DNA of 64,000 nucleotides. Source: Plenodomus lindquistii. Lineage: Eukaryota > Ascomycota > Dothideomycetes > Pleosporales > Leptosphaeriaceae. Both the position numbers and the translations under genes were made by a program. Below, in pieces: positions 40,629-52,557 of this stretch (positions are counted from its first letter, which is position 1; each line of letters begins with the position of its first letter). Location of the stretch: contig JANUWI010000008.1 of assembly GCA_025504975.1 (NCBI GenBank), positions 1,240,001-1,304,000 of the forward strand. Reading direction: 5' to 3'. Below the pieces are notes generated by a model, which made no database searches, was not told the DNA's origin, and saw only the letters and a list, made by a program, of their open reading frames with translations.

Positions 40629-43208
40629 GCACTGGAACAATGATATCACGAGGAGAATCGCTCTTGTGGAGTGGAGGATTAGATTCTTACAAAAGTTTGC
40701 ATTCTATGCCATTTTCGGTCCATGACTTTGTCATAGTCCAACGAAACCACGTATTCCTTTCTAAAACAGTGCCTTGAAGCCCAGGAAAAGTTGTACTTGG
40801 TTTGTCTTGTACATGTACACATTGATCAGTCTACATGAAAAGAGAAAGGTCACATCTTGTTATACCGCAATGTACCAACGAACGCCCCAATCGAGATGAT
40901 ACCCCTACCACCAGAACGGCAGTTTTCTAAGTAACGATGTTGCTGTTCGGTCGTATGAAAGGCTGACTCTTGTTTACTGAACTCAACATCTTCTTCCTCT
41001 CCCACTTAGCAATCAACTTCGCTCCGAAGTTGTAACGCTCAGACAATTGATCCTTGAACCTGGTGGAATGATATCAGCCTTCCGGAACTCTCGGAAAAAG
41101 CCAAGCCCATCCGCACGTTAAGTGGGCCAGGATATATTGCCGATTGTATAATCCTGCCACGACTTCGGCAACTCGATCGAGCAGAAAATGGGGTAACCGG
41201 GGACGATGATCGAGTCTAGAAATCTTCCACATTTGTAGATGAAAACCCGTCGTACGGGCCCATACCCGATCAAAAGCGGACAAAAACTCTTTTCGAGGGT
41301 ACATCGTCCGTCGATCTTGCCAAAGGCGGTGAACGCTGTGAGTTTATGCTCGTGAGCATTGCCAGGCAAAGGGTCATGCTCGAGATTAGAGTGCCGTCAC
41401 GACGTCTCGCCGACTACGCTGCGCCTGCCGAGGAGGTAGGGATCTTGAGCCAGTGTGTAGCAGTATCTGAGCTTCGAAACAAGGCCGAAAAAGTCTCCCT
41501 GAATCATAGGCGAATCTCAGCTTTGAGATCTTGCCAGAGCCGCCCTGGATGTAAATTGTCTGGTCGTGCAGCTTTAGAGGAGCCCACGGTATACGCCAGT
41601 GGTATTGATTGTGCGCTTGTTATCACCCCAGGTGGTCTCACCATACATCAAGTTGCATTATGCGCGCCGTATGCGCAACGCTGTCGCTTGAGAGCTTTGT
41701 GCTCTCCGAAGTTGATCATGGTGCATTAAAAGGCAGATTCTATTTTAACGTAGTTAGTGTCGATGGCTAGTAGCTTCAGAAGCTCCCTTTTCTAGATGCT
41801 GTCGTAGTGTGAGTGAAGCATCAGGTGACGAGTTGCGCACTTGTAACTGACGTCAGAATTGGGTTTGTCAATCCATGTAACGGCTATGACCAGACCTTCA
41901 GGCTGCTGAGCCTCGCGTATGTTGTTGCTGGCGTGAACCCCGGACAACCTATTCGTGCCGGTGGCCAGACAGCGGTACTGTCGCCTACCCTTTTCCAAAC
42001 TTTCAGCTTGCGAGAGCCTTGGGATAGTCCGAGAAGAGTGAGCGTGTTCTTGTTGAGAATCAGCACTCTGTTGAGGTTATCTTGGTGTCTTGCGCGTTGA
42101 CAGTTATGACCAGTAAGGATGTCTTGTCGGAAGTGATTGTGTTGAATGGAAGGGAAAAGGTTGAAACGACGCGTGTTTTGGGACTGCTACTCAGGTTGTG
42201 AGGATCGAGCCTTATGTAGGTCAGTGGACTGGAGGTGCGTTTAAGCGCGTTCGTTTCGTATCAAACTTGGGCTGACAATATCCTAGAACGTCCATTGTGT
42301 ATTAAAAGTGCGTTTAGGTCAGTATTTGGCCTACACTTGAGAAAGGACTCGATATGCTCACGATACGTGACAACACGTATGCCTCTAGCGTGAAAGTGAA
42401 AGGTGAGGTAGTTGTAGTTTGGGTGGAGCCGCAAACGACGGACTGCACCTCGATAAATTAGCAAGAAGTCCCGAACAAACGCAAGGAAGACCAACCGCTA
42501 CAGCTGCACCAGTTTGCAAGTACAAGCTTTGTTGGTCACAGTATTGCGAACCGCGCAAAGCCTTCCGCATCCAAGGTTATCACGAGAGTGATCTGTCAAT
42601 CGCTTTCTTCACCACGCTGGCAGACACGACTATATACACAAAGGTCAAAAGATCGCGGCTGTTATGGGTTTGCAACCTCCATCATTCGCAAGGTCAAAGG
42701 ACTTGCGTGTCCACACAGCTCTGACACCGAGTACGATACGTCGGAAGTGCCGCTACCGCCTGTTAATGGAGAAGAGAGTCAGACATCTACGTACCCAAAC
42801 TACATCTCATCGAATAAGCCTGGTGGCCTCGAAGAGTTCTTCAGGAAATTGCATATAGAGACGAAGAGATGTGGTGGGAGTGAGGGGTAGGCAGTATGGC
42901 CTGTACAAGAAACATTCTATGAGCATTCCAGGAAGTTTCCTAAAGTCCCCAGAGTACGTCATGAGGATCTGTACTTGATCACGGACTGGTGCGACATCCT
43001 GCGGCCTGCCGAGCATGATGCGATGGATCATGTAGGCATTTTGCGAAGGGGTCTCTTGTACGCAGTAGGATTACTGAACATGTCTGAGTGTCACTGTCAA
43101 AATTTGGGATTACATTGAAGCTTGGTCGAGGACGCGCTAGAGCCTTTTTGGCTTTTTGGTTTAGTACGCGTCAGGGTTGCGTCGCAGAAGACGCAGACGT
43201 CATCAGCA
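40629..43208. other. gene-poor 2.6 kb stretch
   Basis: No confident gene. Besides the possible exons at 40927-41369 there are several short frames on both strands with no recognised domain. I see no terminal inverted repeats or transposase remnants. Confidence 0.45.
40927..41369 (-). other. possible exons of an unresolved minus-strand gene
   Basis: A frame ending at a TAG at 40927-40929 (FKDQLSERYNFGAKLIAKWE) follows a good acceptor (CCACCAG at 41060-41066). It can be joined in phase, across a 57-bp intron with donor GTGCGG, to a frame reading RKEFLSAFDRVWARTTGFHL. A competing frame over the same DNA (KLTAFTAFGKIDGRCTLEKS, 41369-41118) has third-position bases more like the neighbouring genes but ends in a stop. 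I cannot decide between them. The region could be a decayed gene. Confidence 0.25.
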
Positions 43209-45319
43209 TCAGTCTTCATCCTCATCATCCCGTCGCTGACGGTTGAGCTCATCAATGACCTTCTTTCCGCATGCCAACACCTCCAATGTCCTACTCTTGT
43301 TGTCATAATTCCTAGTTTCAGGGACAAGAAACCACGTCGTCACTGCTCCTGCGACCATGAAGGCGCTCATGACTTGCAGGACGTGGCCGAAGTTCTCACG
43401 CTCCCAAGTGAAACCGGAATTCGATTGGAATGCGTATGCGAGGAATATCTGGACTACCCAGGAGCCAAGTTTTCCAGATGCAGCGGCGATGCCATGACAC
43501 GTGCATCTGTATCGTGTTGGAAAGATCTCCGCTGGTATGATGAAGGTCGTCACGTTTGGGCCCAAGTTGAACGAGATATGACTGAGGACATACAGTACGA
43601 TCAGACCTGACCGGCTGGTTTCGAGTAGCTTCGTCCAAGCGCTTCCGGTGACGATGAACAGCACGAATAAAACCAGAAAGCCCCAGAATTGAATTACCTT
43701 GGGTGACACATACTTGACAATCTTAATCATCAACAACCCACCGGTGACAGTTCCAATGGATACCATGGCCAGAGTATGCAGGCTGTTATCGCGAAGTGTG
43801 TCAAACACAGATTCTGGATTGTTCGGGTCAGGTTCCGACCAAATATGGCTCACGATCTGCGGCGATGAAAGGCCGAGGCCATAGACTACGTTGACGTGAG
43901 CCGAGAGTCCTAGATGCAATATTCACACGAGCGGTCCACTTACAGGCAAAGTCCAGGAAAAGCCAAGCCAGCGATGTTCCCAGTAGGTACTGCCAGTTGC
44001 CTTCGGCAATGAAGAAGTGCTTCGCATCGGCCCAGGAAGCGAGCGGAGGGACAAAGTTTGGGTCACCTGGCACGGGTTGCAACGCAGAGACGTGAGAAGG
44101 CAGGTCCACATCACTCGGTGCATGTTCGGAGTCGCTATCGCAATCAATGACCTCCTCGGGGCCTATTTCTGGACAGGTGGATGAGCGCCTCGTATCGTTG
44201 ACCTGAATGTCTGGCGTGACTGGCACTTGCAGCATCTCCACCTGTCCATGTTCTGGGTTGAGCTCTGGAGCGCCGAAGTAACTTGCAGTGTCTTCGAGAG
44301 TGGACTGCGTATTCTGAAGAATGTCAAGCGTGTATCGCGGGGACTCCGGGATCGTAAACCGGAAGACCAAAGCGATAACAGCCGGCACGATGCCGATGCC
44401 GACGACGAGCCTCCACAGTCGATCGACGGCGCGAAAACAGTCGATGTCGTCAAGAGAACAAGACTGGGCTCGCTTCTCTATCCACGGCTTGTAAGCTTCG
44501 ACAGCTGCTAGTGACAGGACGTTGGCGAGTAGTTGCCCAACCGGTTGAGCAAAGAACACCCAGCTCAACATGCGCGCACGATGTTTGCGTGGCGCAAACT
44601 CAGCGGTAATCACCTGATGACGAGATCAGCAAGCCTGCTCCTCAAACTTGCGCGTTACATACGGCGCTGAGTGGATAGTCTGCCCCGATTCCGATGCCTT
44701 GAAGTTGTAAGTTGATGAATTTTAGGGTTTCTTCGCTGACACACTCACCCATTATGGCTCTCCAAGTAATCAACCAACCTCCAATCTCCATACTACCCCT
44801 CTCGCCATTCGAGCTCATGAGTAACAACATAGTGCCGACAATGATGATTACGAGTTCGAGGCCGTACATCTTTCTCCGTCCCAAGACGTCCGCAGCGAAC
44901 CCAAATCCTATCTGGCCTACCATGGTGCCAGCCAGGGTTGAGCACATCATGGCCGTCTTTACTTCGGACGGGACAGAGGGGACACCGCCCGAGATATTTT
45001 TGGGCCAGTAAACGTAGCCCAACATGGGTGTAACGAAATTCAGGGCGAAGAGACCAAATGCATCTGTGAGGAAGCCAATACCCGCAACGATGACCACCCA
45101 GAATTGAAATGGAGCCTGATCGATTGTTTGAAGTGTCCATTTTCGTCGTCGAGATTCCTATACCTCAGTTAGCGAATAGGTTCAAGCAACCGACACGATG
45201 TCGACCAGATGGATAATTTGCAAAGCACGAACCGGAATACCACCACCACCGACTGTAAGGTCTTCGACACCAACATGGTGGCTCTTGATCGGGCGTGTCA
45301 CCCAATTGCGCAGTCCCAT
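43209..45319 (-). CDS. PHO84-like phosphate:H+ symporter (MFS)
   Basis: Four exons, 45319-45206, 45157-44663, 44613-43944 and 43885-43209, with introns of 48, 49 and 58 bp, all in phase, giving 651 residues. The joined signature QGIGIGADYPLSAVITAEFA is the phosphate-transporter motif of Pho84-type carriers. Other family blocks are FLTDAFGLFALNFVTPMLGY, GQIGFGFAADVLGRRKMYGL, RFTIPESPRYTL, LLDFAFYGLGL-like WLFLDFAFYGLGLSSPQI, and VTTFIIPAEIFPTRYR. Twelve helices are split by an acidic cytosolic loop (DCDSDSEHAPSDVDL). Role: high-affinity phosphate uptake at the plasma membrane. The first intron has a weak donor, GTCGAC. Two CACGTG boxes lie upstream. Assignment to the subfamily is firm. Which paralogue it is cannot be told. 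Confidence 0.9.
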
Positions 45320-45932
45320 GGTAAAAGGCGGATTGCGCTATGTCAATCGATATAGTGGACTATGATACAATTGTTCGGATTTCCTGAACAGTATTGCTCT
45401 ATTCGCCAGCTCGTGCTTCTCGGCGGGATTCTTAAGTCTCATATTCTGGGAGACTACGGTCTCAGCCCCGACAGCAGTCAAACATATTAGCGAATCGCTA
45501 AGCACTGCCCTATGCAAATTGGCGACCGGTGAACAATTGAGGACAAAAACTGCCTCTGTCTCGTGTTTCGATGCTGCACCCCTGGCAAAGTCAGACTTGG
45601 TGGCGTTCGCTACAGTGGAAGGCGCAGCGAAGCCCCGTCCTCGAATCATCTGATTTCACGCCTGCTATGATCAGGAGTCTCATTTAACATGCCGCATTTT
45701 GGACGTTGAACAAGCCCTTTCACAACCTTCATATGCCGGATCTGGATAAACCGCTGGATGAGACCTGAACTTCTCAATTTTTCCTGTCCCTCACGCATGG
45801 AACCCAAAGACCTTCTTGTCCTTGAAGGTAAGCATTCCCAGCTACCGGGACGTCGGTTTAGGTGTAGGTGAGGTGTAGGCGTTGGCGTTGGCGTTGCTCA
45901 GTACAGCGTCTTTCAACGACCACCGATCGCTC

Positions 45933-45938
45933 CACGTG
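45933..45938. promoter_or_regulatory. CACGTG E-box, candidate Pho4/NUC-1 site
   Basis: CACGTG followed by GT, 614 bp before the phosphate transporter start. Pho4/NUC-1-type bHLH factors bind this core in phosphate starvation. The site is short and could be chance. Confidence 0.35.
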
Positions 45939-46189
45939 GTGTTCTTCGCATACTGATTGCACGTCGAACCCGCGCTAGCTAGATTGGGTAGAACATTCTG
46001 ACGACGACACCTGCATAAACAGGAGTCACCCTTCCCTTTCGATAAGTTCTATCCCGAAATCTTACATTTAGAACCAATGGCATTCGATATGGGCGCGTCG
46101 GGCCCGCAGCCGAACGCCAGGCAATACGCTGAGCCACGCTGGAGAGAGCAACGGTCTGCCTTTGGGATAGCCCTGCAAGCCTGTGGAAA

Positions 46190-46195
46190 CACGTG
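46190..46195. promoter_or_regulatory. CACGTG(GGG) E-box, candidate Pho4/NUC-1 site
   Basis: CACGTGGGG matches the high-affinity yeast Pho4 consensus CACGTGGG. It lies 871 bp before the phosphate transporter start and 156 bp before the divergent STAND-type gene, so either could be its target. Confidence 0.38.
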
Positions 46196-46350
46196 GGGAG
46201 GCTCAGACGATCATTACAGCATCCTGCCCATAGACTGAGCGCTCGAATTTCCTGCGACAATACTCTTTGTTATTTGAGAGTTGTCGAGAAGCACATGAAC
46301 ATAGGATTTGAGGTCATAGTTGCGCTCGAGCGCGGCGCAAGCCAGCTGTC

Positions 46351-48694
46351 ATGTCATTTGGTTTCAGTCCTTCCGACATCATAAAGCTTCTGGAGGTCTC
46401 CACTCGCGTGTATCTTGCCTTCAAGGGTGTGTCCTTTTTCCATCATGCCAAAATCTCAGAGAAGCTGAGCTGATATTGACTGTAGATGCCAATGAGAACT
46501 CTGAAGCGCAGGTCACCGGACTTGTGCGTGAATTCGCAACTTTCCATGTCTGCCTAATCGAGCTTGGGGACCTGATGAAAGCGTATGGAAAACCGCTACC
46601 ATTCCCATGTGCTGAGTTCAAGGCTACGCTTGAGAGATGCGAGCAGACTCTGGAACCCTACGCTGAGCATCTAGTCGACAAGAAGATGGGGTTCAAGAAG
46701 ATGATATATACAGTCAGGTACATGGGCATGGAGAAGGAGATCGATGGTCTACGAAAGCAAATTACGGGACACTACCAAGCGCTCAATATGTGCATATCCT
46801 TTTTGCAGCTGTAAGCCAAATGCGATCGTCCATGTCGCAAAGAATAGAGGCTGACCTTGTAAGCCGGCTCCATCTTGATTCCGCAAAGCAGACTCAGCGC
46901 CTCCTCGATGTTACGCCATTTCGTTCCATGAGCTTGGGTGGACGGTCGTATACCAACAACGCACTCGGGACCCCGTCGCGCAACCCTCTACTGGCCCTCG
47001 AAGCCCCGGAAGAGCATCCGCTGTATCGTGAATGGAAGATATTCGATCGGTGGTTACAATGGGAAGACGACAGGGTCGCACAGGAAGCTGGACTAAGTAG
47101 ACCACTGTCCTTCGGTGATACACCAGCGACTGCACCGAGTGGTGATGCAGAGACAGCAGGCATATTGTATCATCTACGGCGACAGGTCGATGATGCAATT
47201 CTGCTAGAAGAGAATCGTGCCAAGCGGACCACGGCCGAGAAGAAAGCACACTTTGCTCCGAGCGATGCTGTGAAGCGAGAGATTCGAGGAATGCTACCTG
47301 CACCACCGAGAACGTACACAATCGATACAGAATTCTCTGGCAACTTTTCTGAATTTGATCAGTTTGGCTTGAGCCGCTCTGCTAGCACAATAGGACCGGA
47401 CAAGCGCACGTCGTCACCAACTGAGTCTCTGCCTGTGAGCCCTCATATCAATTCATCTGGCTATTTTGGTTCCATCGATTGGGCGTCTTCCCCAACCGGA
47501 AGTACCGCGTCCCACGACCTGGGTCGTTCACCTTCTGTATCAACCAACCGGAGCAGTATAAGTCAAGGCACGGACACTCGCCAAGTTCCAGTTATCGCTG
47601 AAAGTACCGCAGATACCACACCTGAAGCTTTTCCACAGCCTACGATCCATAAGAGGCTATCCGTGGCTTCTCTTGCCACGATAGCTTTAGGACAGGGTGC
47701 CTTAGAGTGGACAAGCCTCTGCCGCAAGGTCCATGTCGAGCGCAAAATGCTTAGTCAGGCCAAACCCGAAAGCACAGAATGTGACATTTTCTGGCGCTAT
47801 CGCGAAGACACTGGCATCTCGCTGTGTGCCATGTATCGGCATGCGAAGGACAAAAAGCCTAGAACATGGACAATGCAGCACTTCCCGGCTACGGGCCCTT
47901 CAATACCACTCACAACGACACATCAGGACGGCGCAGTGTCTATTGACTTTCCACGAAGCTCGTTTGGAAAACTTGAAAAGCAGTGCACAAAAATCACATA
48001 TCTGTTCAAGGATTCCGAGTTGGCGGACAAATTCCAGACATTGCTATACACTAACAATGGTGCTGATGCAGCGGAGCTCAAGTACGACCGCCAGATTCAC
48101 AGTATAATCTCCGATCAGAGCCCCATTGAGTGTCGTGCACGTAACCTGCGACTGTGGCGGCGAACTGAGACGCATCTGGAGGAGGGTGGTCTGGTCACAT
48201 TCGACGTACTGGTCCTCCTCTTCTACACAAGCGCACTGGAAGACAAGGGGCACTGGGTGGAGGAACCGCACTACGCATTCGAGTGGATAACTGATGCGAC
48301 ATACAAAAAGGATACTGACAAGCTGACTCTCACGTTCTCCAAGGAGCCTTTGAAGTGGTCCACAGAGAAACTCTTCAAACAACGCAAGACCTCGACTGCT
48401 TCTACCAACGATCAGGCGCCCAAAAGTCCCAGTTTATTCTCCCGGAAGCGTACAGATTCGATGGACATACCGCAGCTCACGCGATCAGGTACTGAGGAGT
48501 CTACAGGGTCGTCCGTGGCGTCGATAAAGTCGGGAAGGAGTACCTGGGGAAGAGGTGGTGAGGAATCACGGCCGAGTAATTTGAACCGGTTTGGATATTC
48601 ATATGTCAACATCAAGTTTCAGAGTAAGAAGGACAGGGCGGCATTTGTGGGGATATGGAAGGAGTTTGTGAAGCCATTGGGCAGTGCAACATGA
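46351..48694 (+). CDS. protein with fungal STAND-type N-terminal domain
   Basis: Three exons, 46351-46426, 46486-46810 and 46864-48694 (introns 59 and 53 bp), giving 743 residues. The N-terminus MSFGFSPSDIIKLLEVSTRV with the helical segment that follows (TGLVREFATFHVCLIELGDL) resembles the fungal N-terminal domain found on STAND/NLR-like proteins. No NACHT, NB-ARC, ankyrin or WD40 part follows. The middle is Ser/Pro-rich and disordered. The C-terminal ~330 residues (EWTSLCRKVHVERKMLSQAK, CDIFWRYREDTGISLCAMYR, YVNIKFQSKKDRAAFVGIWK) look like beta-rich, PH-like repeats. That last point is only an impression. Role unknown. Signalling or membrane-lipid binding are possible. It ends 31 bp from the convergent next gene. 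Confidence 0.7.
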
Positions 48695-48725
48695 AGGAAA
48701 TTGTTTGAATTTGTGGCGGATCTCC

Positions 48726-49583
48726 TCATACTTGTGTCATGTCTTCAACCCACTCCACGGCCTTTGCGACTTTTGGAAGGCTTTTCAGCCACTCGTCGAT
48801 TGTTGCACCCCTCGTGAACACCAACACCCGCAAGCTCAGAAGCCCATTCTCGGTAAAGAAGCGCGCGTCCTGGAGAAATGCGTACAGGTGGCGTGTCTCG
48901 TACGCATCCCAATCTGGCACCGTGAGGTGCACCTCGACGACACCGTTCGTGACAAACTGCGGAAACGCAGACAACAGAAACGCACGCAGAAAGCCCCAGG
49001 GCTGGTTCCTCCAGGTGCCTGGCGCACCGTTCCCGTAGTGGAGAAGTCCCAGAGACACAATGTCCTTGACATCTTCCAGAATCTTGGTAGCAGCAACAGA
49101 ATCGAAGCCGAACTTGCTGCAAACGCGATTGTCCCTCGATGCCCCCAAATCCACCAGCATTGACAGCAATAGCCCCCACCATGTCTTGACACAGTATCTA
49201 GCGCCGCGCTGCTGAACTGAAGCGCCATCCTCGGGCTGACAGAGCTTTGCAAGGAGACCAGACATGCCGTGTGGGCCGGTGCCGCGATCCAGTTTCATCT
49301 CCATAATCAGAGGTTTGTTGCGTAACGCCTTGCTGATTTCCTGCTCGAAGTCGTCGCAGATTTCGCGGGAGATGGCACGGGGTGCTAGGCCGGTGGTGCA
49401 GGCATCGTATTTGACTCTGCCTGGACATGCGCCTGTCCATGGGAATTTCTTGCGGCCGATGGGGGTGGGGAGGAAGTAGGCCATTATCATACGGCGTAGC
49501 TCGACGGGGAGGGCCTCGATACGGTCGCCTAGGCTTGGGGAGGCGGCGATACGGTGATTGGAGGGGGATGGTGGTCGTTGCAT
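48726..49583 (-). CDS. hypothetical F-box-like protein
   Basis: Intronless, 285 residues from the ATG at 49583 in a good ACCACCATG context. An in-frame ATG at 49685 would add 34 residues. SLGDRIEALPVELRRMIMAY resembles the start of an F-box (LPxELRxxI), but the rest of the F-box is not obvious. Later parts (FDSVAATKILEDVKDIVSLG, PQFVTNGVVEVHLTVPDWDA, YAFLQDARFFTENGLLSLRV) are typical of short fungal proteins annotated as F-box-like or of unknown function. No substrate-binding repeats are seen. The 3' end lies 31 bp from that of the STAND-type gene, so their transcripts probably overlap. Confidence 0.6.
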   Translation of the reverse strand: MQRPPSPSNHRIAASPSLGDRIEALPVELRRMIMAYFLPTPIGRKKFPWTGACPGRVKYDACTTGLAPRAISREICDDFEQEISKALRNKPLIMEMKLDRGTGPHGMSGLLAKLCQPEDGASVQQRGARYCVKTWWGLLLSMLVDLGASRDNRVCSKFGFDSVAATKILEDVKDIVSLGLLHYGNGAPGTWRNQPWGFLRAFLLSAFPQFVTNGVVEVHLTVPDWDAYETRHLYAFLQDARFFTENGLLSLRVLVFTRGATIDEWLKSLPKVAKAVEWVEDMTQV

Positions 49584-50624
49584 GGTGGTTGCTGATCGGG
49601 GGAGTGTGGGGATGTCCGCGGTGTTGTGGTGTTTCTTTCGAGAAGAAAAGCAGGAAAGTAATGCGGGGTGTAAACAAGGAAACATCGGTGAGGTGAAGAT
49701 GTCATGAATTTGTTCGTGGTGATGCCAAGCAAGGCAGCTACCGAATCCAGAAGTGAAAGGTAGAAACAGTCACATCATCCCTGGTGCCTGTACGGACATA
49801 TTTTAGTATAAAGCTCGGTCAGAAATCTTTATATTATAAAGTGAGGCCCTACGAGCCGTAAGCCCAGTACCACGAATGTGTGTCACTAGAGATGACGATG
49901 TTCTTATCAACACCAGCTCCACAGCAATCTGTTTGTGGTCCGACGAGTCACCTGCGTGAGAGCCCTTGTCATTTGACACTGTTCTCGCACCTGACATCTA
50001 CAACTCACTGCTCAGCCAGCGAGATGGCTTTTGTAGACGATCTGGTAAGCTGTCGCTCAAGTGATGAGGTTGGAACATGGCACCATGTCAGCAGACCGCA
50101 TAGTGCATAGTCTGCTGCGGCGTTCAGGAATCCCAAGATCAGCACGGCGACTGCAGGAGGCATCTTGAATATGAGTAAGAATAGGATATGTGTAAATTGT
50201 GGAATGTGTTGGCGGAGACGTGCATCCTTTTGCGATGAACATCTTGATAGGTGGTGTGGATGGGGCACAGCGGTCAACTTGAATGTCTGTAGCTTGACAC
50301 CGCACTCAAAAGCAACGAGTCGAATGTAGAATTGTAATGTCACATCGAGGCATCGCATGGAAATCCAGAACCGCTTAGTAAGTCCTCGAACTTCAAGTGC
50401 GAATTACGTCCAAGGGCTCAGATGCAAGTGAAGCCAAAAAATCGGGGGAATGGCAGTACTGTGAATGCCCAACATCACTCTCGTGTCCTTGAAGAGTATT
50501 ACTATATTTACCTACGATATGGAGCTTGTCAAGCAGCCTTTGCAATACAAACTCTGCCTATCTTCTACACAACATCGACATACCCGACAACACGATCTCC
50601 AAATTCCACAGGCACACTTACAGC
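49584..50624. other. intergenic region
   Basis: About 1.0 kb. A minus frame (50358-50005) contains MPPAVAVLILGFLNAAADYA, a hydrophobic stretch that might be a small membrane protein, but nothing else supports it. Confidence 0.4.
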
Positions 50625-50789
50625 ATGTTACAGCCAAACTACGCATTTATCCTCGGCGCCCTCTCAACGCTCACTCTTGCACATCCCACGACCCAGCCAT
50701 GCGGCCTCGAAGCGCCAGCATGCCACGCAGACTGTTCAGATCTGCGCAACAACCTGAATATCTGTCTGTGCTTCAGCGCCAGGGGCTGA
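50625..50789 (+). CDS. small secreted Cys-rich protein (candidate)
   Basis: 54 residues. MLQPNYAFILGALSTLTLAH is a likely signal peptide with a hydrophobic core and a cleavage site near AHP. The mature ~33 residues hold five cysteines (PCGLEAPACHADCSDLR, then NICLCFSARG). A sixth may lie in an unrecognised downstream exon. Small size, secretion signal and Cys content are the usual marks of fungal effector-like or antimicrobial-like peptides. No family is recognised and no toxic activity is claimed. The gene sits alone in a gene-poor stretch, also typical of such genes. It could be chance given its size. Confidence 0.45.
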   Translation: MLQPNYAFILGALSTLTLAHPTTQPCGLEAPACHADCSDLRNNLNICLCFSARG

Positions 50790-52557
50790 AGTAACTATTT
50801 GCAAGAATGCGCGGCATGCATATGTATAGTTCACCGTTAAACCTTGTAAAAGGAGTGCTGACGATTCTTAGAACGACTGCGGCATGAGGAAGTGCGTGCT
50901 TCCTGCGCGCAGGAGAGCCGAAGATGTAGGAGATGAGGCAGAGTGGATAGTTGTTGGGGGTGATGTTGTTAGGAGTATTTAGCTGCAGGTAGGAAACTGG
51001 GATGATGCGTGTTCGAAAACTGCGATACATTATATTGCGCACTGCAATAAGCCATTATGACCATGACTTGGTGATGCTCTTTCGGCCGACGAACTGTATT
51101 CCAAGTTATTCTGCGCCATCTGTTGAGTCGATCGTGGTTAGTAGTCTAACCCACGAAGCATGAGTAGTTGCGGACACATGTTTCTGTGAGCGTTACGGCC
51201 GTTGAGAAAAATGGTGGCTGCGCGCCAGGGCTGCGCTCCGTGTCCTGTTGCGGATCGAGATAGTAGGGGTGACTGGAACGACTGGTCAATAGACGTCACA
51301 AACCAGGTTTTTACATACTGTTTGCGGGTGTTGTACGCTCTATGAGTACTGCTGCCTGTTGTTGAAAGAAGCCCTGGTCGGACCGAGTGCACCATCTCAT
51401 TGGCTAATCTGCAAAACTCAGTGTACAAGATCTGTACTTGTACACAAGCGCCGCAATAAATTCAGAGTCACGTGACTTCACACGTGAATGTCTCTCGCAG
51501 GTCCCATTTTTTCCAGACTCGAAAACGATCTGACTGGACGACCCGAAGCTACCGTTAGCCTGTGACTCTTGACCTTCTGGATATTACCGCTTTGGTATGA
51601 TTAGTAGATGCTAGACACATCAAAGTACACAGTAGACTACAATTGTATTTGAACAAATAGCACTCTTTCATTGTGGCCAGGAAGATCACGTAATCTGTTA
51701 AACTCAATGTAATGCGCATGTACCCGTGGTATGGGCACATCGATGACGCGCCCAAGGGCCGGCCCTTTTGGGTGCGTGCTGCGAGCGTCAACTTGCCGAC
51801 GCCTGCAAGCGAGGTCTTGTCCGCCAATTTTCGAATCGTGATATCTGGCGCAAGATTCGTAGCTTTTCGATGCTGAGATAGACTAGGCGACTGGGCGTTG
51901 GCTGGGCGGGAGGCGTGAATGCCGAGAGGGTGGGTTGCGATGGAATGAAGTTGTCTGGGGAACTCGAGAAGCGCTCACCATACACCGCAGCCAGAATTGT
52001 AGGGACGTTGCGAGCAGCCTCGTGTCAACACGAGGCTGAGTCTCAGACCTGGCTTTCTCCACGATGCATTGCGATAATCTGGTAAGCCGGCCCATCGAAC
52101 AAAGTTGCCGGGAAATCGGGCGGTGAAGGCTGCCATTCGTCACCACGACGCACCCGTGCGCAGCGCGCGGGAGAACATCGATCCGCCTTCCCAATCTTCT
52201 CCCACTTGCGCCACTCTGGTGCATCGCGTGGAGGAATCGACAGGGATTGCAGAAGTCGAAGACGTTATGGCTCTTGGCATGGTCTTTGCGATGGGTAGGT
52301 GGATTGCTACGTCGCTATATCCGCGCGGCGACTTCGCCTTCGTTGGTATATCCCCCCTTCGAACACCCCTCTGGTGTCTTGACCCACCCCTTCACGTGTC
52401 GTGTCTGCTCGCAAAGATGCTGTCCCTGGTGTCTCGTAAATAACAAAGAGTCGGAAGCAATTAACATTCCCAACCGAGGCGAAGCGCTCACCCTCGACAT
52501 TGACAAAAGCAGCGACCTTTGCATATCCGAGGCCCATCGAGGGCAGGTGCTATCACC
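50790..52557. other. gene-poor stretch upstream of the ABCA transporter
   Basis: About 1.8 kb without a supported gene. Frames near 51883-52443 overlap on both strands and have low coding character. It includes a 12-bp palindrome, listed separately, and presumably the transporter promoter. Confidence 0.45.
51466..51477. promoter_or_regulatory. 12-bp palindrome AGTCACGTGACT
   Basis: A perfect palindrome centred on CACGTG, with a second CACGTG at 51481-51486. This is a classic bHLH or bZIP half-site arrangement, about 1.1 kb before the ABC transporter start. The target gene is unclear. Confidence 0.35.

Larger units (their letters stand above)
45320..46350. other. divergent intergenic region with CACGTG boxes
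   Basis: About 1.0 kb between the divergent phosphate transporter and STAND-type gene. It contains two CACGTG sites listed separately. No gene is supported. Confidence 0.5.
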
